Below are positions 55,704 to 64,000 of a stretch of 64,000 nt of DNA, in pieces. The translations under genes and the position numbers were made by a program. The notes under the pieces were generated by a model. That model made no database searches, was not told where the DNA came from, and worked only from the letters and a program-made list of their open reading frames with translations. Each line of letters opens with the position of its first letter. Position 1 is the first letter of the stretch. The DNA is taken from NCBI RefSeq assembly GCF_021730395.1, contig NC_069377.1, positions 71,555,501 through 71,619,500 on the forward strand, in the 5' to 3' direction. The DNA is from Mercenaria mercenaria (lineage: Eukaryota > Mollusca > Bivalvia > Venerida > Veneridae).

Positions 55704-58700
55704 ATGGGGCTCGCTGAAGAAGAAGTTTTGATCAGAGATGACTCTGGTCTCTTGCTTGATGTAGGTGACACACGGGTACCAAAGTCACAAGAATGGACGA
55801 AAAAGCTCACAAAGACTATCTGTCTTTCATTAGGATTTCTTGTCCTCGTAAGTGATTTTTGTATAAAAACTGCTCTTAGGTCAAGTAATAAAAACAAACT
55901 TGTTAATACTCAAGTGGCCATAATTTCCACCTGATCTGTATGAAACATGGTCAGAATGTTTGTCTTTATTACATACAGGTCATGTTTTGAAACTGGGTCA
56001 TTTTGGGTCAGAACAGATCAATATGTCAAAGGTCCATTACTAAGGGAAAGTGAGTTGGCAATTTTTTTCATAGCCAGTGCATAGACTTCTGCAAGACACT
56101 AAATAATGAAGATTGGCAGGTCAAAATTTACAGAAGGTCTTTGGAACTCAAAGAAATGTATGTGTATTATGTTGAAATTTCAATGAATCGACAGAATGAC
56201 CCCCCAGGTCTTTTTAACTTTCTTCATACTTCATAGAAAAATAATTGTACATATACTGCGATTTATTTCGAATTTCTACATACCAACTTTCATTTTCCAA
56301 TAAAATGAAATAGTTTCTGTGCTTTTTAAAAGAAATTAAAATGTTCACTTTCCTTAGTATTGGACCTTCGTAGAAAAATTGTTAAAACTAGAGGTCATAT
56401 TTCCTTTCTTATCTAATATTCTGGCTAATTTTGAAACTAGGTCTCTCGGGTTAAAACACACTACAGGTCACAATTTTTACCTGATCTTCATGAAGCTTGG
56501 TCAGAATGTTGTCTTTATTAAATCCAGGCCAAGTTAGAAGCTGGGTCAAAAATTAGGACATACCAAATTATAGAAAAATTTTGTCAACATGCGTAGCAGC
56601 CATATTTTCTGCCAGATCTGTATGAAAGCTGGTCATAAATTGTGTCTTGATGAAATCTAGGCATTTTTACAAATTTGGGTATCTGAGATAAAAAGCTTGG
56701 TTACTATTTCAAATGAACTTTCTTCAAAGGTCACATTTTCTACTGGATCTTTATGAAGCAGTCAGAATAGTATAGTTGTCATCTGTAAGATGGGTAAAGT
56801 TTAAAGATATAGGTCAGGTGAGCAATACAGGTCTATCACGGTCCTCTTCTTTACCAAAGATGTTGCTTTATTCTGCAGTGATAAACAAGATACTTTCTCA
56901 CCTGTGAAACTGAGTACCAGTAGTCAAAATTAAATTCTGGTATGTCACATTGCTTGTCTTACTTGGTGCATGCATAAGTTTTACCGTAAAACATAATGAT
57001 AGTAAATTGAGTGATTAATAAATCTGCCACAACCATTAAGTTGTGGAGAAAGTGATTATAGAATATTGTTGAGAGATGTGGACGAGGAGAACCCAACTTA
57101 GGTTAAGATCTTGTCCAAAACCTTGGTTCAGTGTAGTTTTTGTACATACAGAGGATGAGATTTCCTGATTTCCACAACTTAACATGCTTAAGTGGCAAGG
57201 TACATGTAGGTTTATTTTGTTGCCCTTTAAAACATTATATTTAAATACTGACTCATTATTGGAAACATACTTCTAGAACCTTGCAGTGACATCATGTAAC
57301 AATTAACTTAAAAGCTGAAATGACATCATCAAGTATTAACATTACTTTTTCCAAATACTGTGGCAATCAAATACTTTTTATGCTGGAGGTAATGAATTTT
57401 AGCAAAGATAATAATGCATTCATACTAATCAAAGCCTTGAGACGTCTGGTGGTTGCGGGTTTGGTAGATTTATTTTCTGTTTAATGGTGGTCGGTATTAA
57501 ATCTCCCGCATTAAGCGTATGCACGCATTGAATGTACTGTATTAAACCTATGTTTAACTTGTACACTCAATATGTGCGTACATCCAGTAGGGGGGATTTA
57601 AAGTTAGTGGTTTAACAAAGCAAATGCCAATTTATAAATATACATGTATGAGAAACAAATACAAATTTGTCTCATATCTAAGATGAACTCTGCCTGACCT
57701 TACATGAACTTCTCTAAATTGCCAGCTGGAAATCAGTGATGTAACCATGGGCTAGAATGCCTTATCATTGATAGATCTTATATAATGTAAATGGTCAGTG
57801 TGAATGGATACAGGTTGAATTAGAACTGCTTTATCATTGATAATTCATCCGCATTTTTCATGAATGGGACTATTTTGTATAGCACATGAACATCCTTTTG
57901 ATGTGATAAGGAATGAAATAAAGATGCTATATGATTGTCAGAAATACATTTGAAACTTTGGTAGCGGGGTAAACCCGCAACCCAAAACACAAAGATGAAT
58001 GAAGAAGTATGTGAATCAGTGTGAGTGTTAAAGAAAAATAAGATCTTACAGTGATATTTTATTCAGAATATTCAGTCTCATAGGGGAGAAAGGAAATCCC
58101 ACCGTATGAGTAAAGTATGTCCCAAAACTCACCAGAACCTTGTAATTGGACATGTCTCATTGACCTCTGGTGGAATCTCCTTATACACAACTCATGGGAC
58201 TGGTAGATTCACTACATCTTTTTATAACGTGACTTCTGTTGATTGTTTTCTTCTGTTGCAGTAGTGTGTGACACCTTTTGAAAAAAAGTGTTGTATTTTT
58301 CAGGGTTTGTGTGTGGCTATTCCTGGTCCAACATTACTTGACCTTGAAGATCAGGTCAAGGCCACAACATTTGAAATGATGATTGTGTTTGCCTCAAGGT
58401 CACTGGGTTACCTGCTTGGAGCACTTCTAGGTGGAGTCCTGTTTGACTGCTTTGACAAACAGCTCCTGTTGTTCTGTACTTTACTGGTGTCTTCTGTAGC
58501 AACAGTGGCCATTCCATGGAGTCTGACATTGGTTGTCATGGCAACAATGTTTGCCTTGCAAGGAATCACCATGGGAGCACTTGATACTGGTAATACTGTG
58601 AGAAAGTTAATAGAAATAGGAATTTCAGAATAAGTAATCTTATCATTAGCTGACATGTGAACTAGACAGTCTGTGATACCGGTAGTTTTAACATTGTAGA

Positions 58701-61556
58701 TATCAACAGGCATATTGTATTAATAATTTACATAGCTATGGAACAGTTAGTTTTAAAATGTAAATTCCATCCAGTCCCATAAAACTGTAAAGAAAAAATA
58801 CCATTTCTGTTTTGTTTTCCTCCTGATCAAAGTCTGTGTGTCTCTGGAACAGGTATTTAAAGCATTCCAGGTTTAATAAGTTTTGATGTGTTTCAGGTGG
58901 CAATGTGTTCTGTATCCAGCTTTGGGGCAAGAAGAATCCACCATACATACAGACGTTACATTTCGCTTTTGGAATAGGAGCATTTGTTGCGCCGCTGCTG
59001 GCAAAACCATTCCTCTCCCACGGGGGTGTAGTTACAAATACATCCAGTATTGTTCAAGGAAATATTCCTGTGGCTCCATTCTTGACTAATCAGCTACATG
59101 TACATCCAAATATAACAAAAAGATCACCAGAATTTTCATATCTTCATTTTAACAAACTTAATACTGATTTACAAGAACTTGTACATGGAAAGGAGGAAGG
59201 CTGGAAAAGAAACAAGCGTGCTGGAAACAGTGCCAAATTTTATGTAATAGAAGGTGATCATGACTTAACTATAAGAAAAGACATTTTTAGAAATAGTAAA
59301 ATACGATTTAAAAGACAGTCTGGAGATGATGAAGGAGGTTATAGTGGATGGTGGAAATGGAAAAGATATGTATCAAAGAGAGATACAACAAATGGTAATC
59401 CAGATGATCCAGTTTTAGGAACGACAACAACACCAAAGGCAGATGATGCTAAAAAGCCAGTTGAAAGTCCTGTTACTCCAATCAATGATGAGGCTAAGGA
59501 AGCAGGAACAGGTCCTGGTCATGCTGATACTGAAGCTACTAGTACAGGAAGTACTGCAGACAATGTTTATGAAAATAAAAAAGAATCTGAAAGTTTAGTT
59601 CCAGAAACCTCACAAAATAGTGAAGATTTGAGTACAAGTTCTGATGAAGTTGTCAATAAAAATGTGTCAGACACTTTCAAAGCTAAAAGTAATATCTCAG
59701 TAATGCCAAATGGTACTAATGGTGTCACCAGCACAGAAATGAACACACTTATAACTACACAATCCACAACAACTGAAGTTAAATTTCATAAACCAAGTGC
59801 AGCTACCGATACCAATAGAGAACCAGCAACTGCGGATGGTAAAGTTATTCACAAACCTAAAATACCTGCAAACACAGGTGGTGAAAGTGAATCAGATTCA
59901 GGATCTGTGAAGGAAGAAGTGAGCACTACAGCACCAGGCATAAGTAATAATTCTAAAGCAGAAAATATCTCACAGTTATCCAGTAACAACAGTGGCGGGG
60001 CAAGTGCTATGAATATATCAAATATTTCTTCAACATTGAAGCCAAAGAATTCTTCAGAGGCAACAAATAACAAGAGTACAGAAACAGTCAGTCCAGATGG
60101 AACTATCAAGTCAAGTATAAAGCCAAACACTACTACCATTCTAGCTACAAAATCAACAACAAAGAAACCAACCACTACTACAACACCACCACCACCAACT
60201 ACAACAACAACACAAACTACAACTCCATCAACGACAACAACACAAACTACAACAGCTCCATCGACAACAACGACAACTACCCAAAAAACAACAACAACAG
60301 AGACAACAACAACAAGAATAGTGACAACAACAGAAAAACTTACAACAACAACTGTGAAAGTTACTACACCAAAGAAGCCAACACCACCACCAGCAACACA
60401 GGAAAAAGCAACTGAGTCTAGTACAAAGAAAACAACAGCATTGAATCAGCCTACAGAACACAATGACAAAAACACAAATACGACTGTCAGCCTAGTTACC
60501 ACAACACCAAAAGTTTCCAGTACCAGTTCATCTGTCACAGTGGTCTCTCTGACCACCAATTCTACACTTTCTGATGATAAACTGAGTACCACTGAAGTCT
60601 CAATGAAACCAGAATCTACTGTAGACAGTTTTCTAAACAATGCAATTCATGCAGTGAAGAATATTTCCAAAATACAGTTTGCCTACCTAATTACAGGTTT
60701 AGCATTATTTCTGATTGCAATCTTGTTCTTAGTGCTGTATTGCAAAGACAAGAGACGTTTAACACCAGGTAGAGATTTTGAGGAACTTGAAAGATTCCGA
60801 TCCCCTGTAACAAGTGCTAAAGCTGTATTGATTGTGTTACTAGGCGTGTTCTTTTTCTGCTACATGGGATTGGAAGTAACATTTGGAGCTTTGGTTACTA
60901 CATTTGCTGTAGATTTCAACAAGTGGCCGAAGGAGCAAGGTGCTATGGCAGCAGCCATATTTTGGGGTTCATTGGCAACTGGGCGGGGTCTTTCAATCTT
61001 CCTGTCGAAGTGTTGTGGGCCCAGGGTCATGTTGATTATTGACTTGATATTTATGATAATTGGAGGATTAGTGCTATCTATAGGAATTCATGTCTATGAT
61101 AAACTGTTGTGGCTGGGAACGTTGATTCTTGGCCTTGGAATGTCGTCTGCGTTTCCTGCTGGAATATCCTGGGCGGAGAACTACTTCCATCTCACTGGAA
61201 AATCCACAGCCGTTTTTGTGATAGGATCGGCACTTGGTCAAATGATTGTCCCAGTTGTTACAGGTTATCTGTATGAAAACTTAGGTGCCATTGTTCTAAT
61301 GTATTCTAGTCTAGTTTTAAGCATATTGTCTCTTGTGATTTTCATATTAATGCAATGCGTGGCAGTGGGAAGAGGAATAACTCTGAAAGTACAGGAGAGA
61401 AATGGGTTTCTTCCCCTTGAAGATGATGATGATGAAAATTTAGAAATGGATGACTTAATTCATTTTGATAAATCTCAAGCAAGATCACGACATGATAAAA
61501 GAGGGGGAGGTAATGCAGAGTATCATACCTTGATATCTGATCTGGACGATGATTAA
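55704..61556 (+). CDS. MFSD4/NaGLT1-type major facilitator with a giant mucin-like extracellular loop (3 coding exons)
   Basis: Coding exons are 55704-55847, 58304-58589 and 58897-61556, giving 1029 residues. The first exon is preceded by an acceptor at 55671, so a non-coding exon lies upstream. The ATG follows an in-frame TGA at 55698. Seen: TM1 in LSLGFLVLGLCVAIPGPTLL; TM2-TM4; ALDTGGNVFCIQLWG; TM5 ending near residue 183; TM6 from about 735; a short cytoplasmic KRRLTPGRDFEELERF linker; then TM7-TM12 and an acidic tail with LEDDDDENLEMDD. The family (MFSD4A/B; MFSD4B is reported as a sodium-dependent glucose transporter) is about 515 residues, so this protein is twice the usual length. The excess is the TM5-TM6 loop, residues 184-734. 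It contains about a dozen N-x-S/T sites, a Thr/Pro tract at 561-644, and two R-x-K-R sites. Substrate is not known. I cannot separate 4A from 4B by eye. Confidence 0.9.
55910..56850 (+). repeat. Remnant hairpin-type tandem repeat in transporter intron 1
   Basis: Degenerate units share ACCTGATCTGTATGAAAC, GGTCAGAATGTTTGTCTT and GAAACTGGGTCA. They end in GGTCAGGTGAGCAATACAGG at about 56812, the inverse-head tail of the AGCTCACCTG type. No head is seen. Confidence 0.55.
57451..57985. mobile_element. Candidate MITE in transporter intron 1
   Basis: GGTTGCGGGTTT near 57451 is matched by AAACCCGCAACC near 57985. An inner inverted pair (AATCTCCCGCATTAAGCG and TCCAGTAGGGGGGATTT) spans about 57505-57605. 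The rest of the intron (56850-57450, 57990-58303) shows nothing. Confidence 0.45.
58897..61556 (+). CDS. MFSD4-like exon 3: TM5, mucin-like loop, TM6-TM12
   Basis: This is a single open exon of 2660 bases. It begins after TTTCAG and completes a GGT codon split with exon 2. The bases at 60148-60396 are ACA/ACC-rich and encode an almost pure Thr/Pro tract. The loop before it encodes RNKR at 59208-59219 and RFKR at 59304-59315, both matching the furin-type consensus. Because TM5 exits and TM6 re-enters, the loop should be extracellular or lumenal, which fits O- and N-glycosylation. Confidence 0.85.
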
Positions 61557-61952
61557 AATATTCATATGACTTTATTGTAAATGTATAATTTTGTACTTGT
61601 AACACATTATGAAATATTGGTTCTTGTTGTATTAGTATTGTTAAATAATTTGACTTTTTGTTACACAAAATCATTGAAATTTGATTGGTCAGTAGAGATT
61701 ATGTGGCCACAGCTTATATATTGGTAAAATTCTGTGTTTTACCATAGTTATTTTCTTCACTGATTTATGAAATGTTGTTGATTTTTTACCAGTAAAATTT
61801 ATTGCTGTTGCCTCTGGTATATTTATAACTTTTAAGCAATCTTTTAATGTTGAAACTGGTTAAATTTCACAAATTATTTGAGCTGTTAATTGTTTTACTC
61901 AAAAGAATGATTAGTACAGTAATCAAAATAATGTTAAAACAAAATTCGACAT

Positions 61953-61958
61953 AATAAA
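61953..61958 (+). terminator. Candidate polyadenylation signal of the MFSD4-like gene
   Basis: AATAAA lies about 400 bases after the stop at 61556, in AT-rich 3' sequence and just before repetitive DNA. Confidence 0.4.
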
Positions 61959-61984
61959 ACAGCGAATTTTTTTTTGAAAATTGC

Positions 61985-62319
61985 CAAATTTGTCAGGAGT
62001 AGTTGAAAGGTCAAGGTCACACTTAGGGGTCAAAAGTCAAAAGTTGATGCAGTTTCTCTTGTCTTGGCTGTAACTTAGCCATGGATGAAGATGTTCTTAA
62101 ATATCTTGGCAGAAATGTTTGCCACAAACTAATGCAAATATTGAATTGGAACTTCCCCTTTTGAACTTATAAACTTCTGGTTAAAGTTTTGCATGCAAGT
62201 TACTCCAAAATTGATGCAGATACTGGATTGAAACTCTATAGATATTATAAAATTTAGGGTAATATTCCTGCTTCTGGTACAACAATTTGATTATTCCAGC
62301 ATTTGGACAGCTCTTGTTT
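61985..62319 (+). mobile_element. Remnants of two hairpin-type elements
   Basis: The left part has AAGGTCAAGGTCACACTTAG and a unit inverse to those at 41020-41530. The right part has TTCTGGTTAAAGTTTTGCAT and ends TTTGGACAG then CTCTTGTTT at 62311-62319, like the tail of the AGCTCGAC type. Confidence 0.6.
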
Positions 62320-62659
62320 CTTTTTTCATATAATTACCTCCCAAAAAAGATTTCCTGAACTGAGCATATGTTGGTATCATGATAGGGTCATTTTGAGGGT
62401 TACCATACCTGTACTTATGAAAAGTTTGTTAAACATGAATGATTGTAAATATTTTATTTGTTATTGCATATGTAGTGCTTCAATATAATTTTGTAGCAAT
62501 ATTTCTGTGTTCAGATAGTTCTATATTTTCTGTGCCTTCAGCAATCTGGTTCTTATGTATTAGTGTATGTAGGGGCAATATATTTGTTTGTTTCTTCTTT
62601 GATTTTCATATTAATATATAATCATGTATAACATGATAGCTTATGTAAATGTAAATAAA

Positions 62660-62832
62660 TGAGCCGCGCCATGAGAAAAGTAACATAGTGCATTTGCGAC
62701 CAGCCTGCACATCCAGAAAAACCATTAGCAAACAGCATGGATCCTGAACACTGTGCAGATGCGCAGGCTGGTCTGGATCCATGCTGGTTGCAAACGCACT
62801 ACAGTATGTTGGTTTTCTCATGGCGCGGCTCA
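62660..62832. mobile_element. 173-bp palindromic MITE
   Basis: The ends TGAGCCGCGCCATGAGAAAA and its inverse bound a centre with GCAGATGCGCAGGCTGG and GGATCCATGCTGG, partly self-complementary. The deleted relative is at 39710-39792. Nothing else is seen between 62320 and 63035. Confidence 0.85.
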
Positions 62833-63035
62833 ATTATGTTATTTGCTACTTAAATTAGTTTGTAGATGCTGAGAGAAACTTCACACAATAGTTGTGATGA
62901 GACTATAATGTTTCATTGTTCACGTAATAAATACCAGCCTACAGTCACATAAGTTCTTACAAAGTTAAAATAGGATTGTAAAAACAGTACTGTAAATTCT
63001 GGTATTTTCACGTGGACTTTATTCAGCAGTTTATT

Positions 63036-63608
63036 ATACGCCCAAAGGGACGTATTATGTTATGGTCCCGGTGTCCGTCCGTCTGTCCGAGCCCACGAAT
63101 GAACATTTGTTGGGTACAGAGAACAATAGGTAACAGTAAATTTTATTCATTCCGTAATGTTTTTGGGGTACTTTTTGTCGCTTATTGGGTACTTTTTAAT
63201 AAAAGAAATACCCAATAAAGGTCCATCTGTGGGATCTTCCGTCCGTCCGTTAGCAATTTCGTGTCCGCTCTGTAACTCTTGAACCCCTTGAAGGATTTCA
63301 AAAAAACTTGACACAAATGTTCACCACACCGAGACGTCATGCAGAGTGCATGTTTTGGATGTCTCATTTCAAGGTCAAGGTCACACTTAGGGGTCAATGG
63401 TCATATGAGTGTGTTTCGTGTCCGCTCTGTAACTCTTGAACTGCTTGAAGGATTTTGAAGAAAAGTGGCACAAATGTCCACCACACTGAGGCGACGTGCA
63501 GAGTGCATGTTTTAATGGAATCGCTTCAAGGTCAAGGTCACACTTAGGGGTCAAAGTTCATATATGACTGCTTTGTATATATTGCTATGCATTGCAGTGC
63601 TCTTGTTT
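63036..63608 (+). mobile_element. Hairpin-headed tandem-repeat element (ATACGCCC type)
   Basis: Head ATACGCCCAAAGGGACGTAT, CCGTCCGTCTGTCCG, then two or three units (TCCGCTCTGTAACTCTTGAA, AAGGTCAAGGTCACACTTAG), hairpin-like GCATTGCAGTGC and CTCTTGTTT at 63600-63608. Confidence 0.8.
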
Positions 63609-63774
63609 TTATTTGGCAGATCCCTTTTTGTTCTTTTACAATAAATTTTTTTGGAATTACTTCCCTTTTTGGTTACTATGTATAGCTTATTTTGAAACTT
63701 TTTTTATTATTGGCTGTAGGGAAAAACCGAGACCACTTTTCTGTGGTACAACATGGATGGTACATCCAATTTTT

Positions 63775-64000
63775 AGCTCATCTGATTTTTTGAAAAAAAA
63801 TGATGAGTTATTGTCATCACTTGAGCGGTTGTCGGCGTCGGCGTCGGTGTCGGCGTCGGCGTCTGCGTCGGCGTTGCCTGGTTAAGTTTTATGTTTAGGT
63901 CAGCTTTTCTCCTAAACTATCAAAGCTATTGCTTTGAAACTTGGAATACTTGTTCACCATCATAAGCTGACCCTGTATAGCAAGAAACATAACTCCATCT
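63775..64000 (+). mobile_element. Hairpin-headed element (AGCTCATCTGAT type), running off the window
   Basis: The head AGCTCATCTGATTTTTTGAA, GAGCGGTTGTCGGCGTCGG and the first tandem unit are seen. It is inserted in the recurring module after ACATCCAATTTTT. It shows the uninterrupted form of the element that the Ty3/gypsy fossil splits at 13138/17585. Confidence 0.8.

Noticed and set aside
60228-60461. Cys-rich minus-strand ORF
   Set aside because: It is the antisense of the ACA-rich Thr tract in the transporter exon.
63592-63885. ORFs with [13 protein letters not shown] at several loci
   Set aside because: They come from the recurring repeat module. Frames are short, interrupted and not conserved outside a stretch of about 20 codons.

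Overview
The window looks like nuclear DNA of a bivalve mollusc, probably a venerid-type clam. It is AT-rich, intron-rich and dense with short repeats. The tRNA-derived SINEs, the tRNA-Leu-primed Ty3/gypsy fossil and the hairpin-headed tandem-repeat elements are of kinds I associate with bivalve genomes. The organism is an inference from these families and was not looked up.

Three host genes are supported, each complete or nearly so. (1) SIRT5, + strand, 1838-25847, nine coding exons, 310 residues. It is a mitochondrial NAD+-dependent lysine deacylase with the same residue numbering as the human protein at every catalytic and zinc position I checked. (2) ILVBL/HACL2, - strand, 46563-33408, fifteen coding exons, 633 residues. 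It is a thiamine-diphosphate 2-hydroxyacyl-CoA lyase with an N-terminal membrane anchor. (3) An MFSD4/NaGLT1-type major facilitator, + strand, 55704-61556, three coding exons, 1029 residues. It carries a Thr/Ser-rich loop of about 550 residues between TM5 and TM6. SIRT5 and ILVBL converge tail to tail about 7.5 kb apart. ILVBL and the transporter diverge about 9 kb apart. No shared operon-like logic is implied. All three touch metabolism (mitochondrial deacylation, fatty acid alpha-oxidation, solute transport).

Most of the remaining sequence is mobile or repetitive. One class recurs at least ten times: a palindromic head, a CGTCCG- or GTCGGC-type simple repeat, tandem units of roughly 130-180 bp, the inverse of the head, a small hairpin, then CTCTTGTTT. 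I read these as Helitron/Helentron-like non-autonomous elements. Many carry arrays of AAGGTCAAGGTCA-type nuclear-receptor half-sites. A second class has long ends built from dense copies of one short motif (CAACGTCG, GCAAA, GTACACAGCATG or TAATTACA) in opposite orientations. There are also TA- and TTAA-type MITEs, palindromic MITEs, two LINE reverse-transcriptase fragments, two SINEs, a Ty3/gypsy fossil with two inverted LTRs, and minisatellites of 29, 33, 44 and about 50 bp. One minisatellite duplicates the SIRT5 exon 3 splice donor.

Layout: 0-26 kb, SIRT5 with element-filled introns; 26-33 kb, intergenic repeats; 33-46.6 kb, ILVBL; 46.6-55.6 kb, intergenic nest of elements; 55.7-61.6 kb, transporter; 61.6-64 kb, further hairpin-headed elements.
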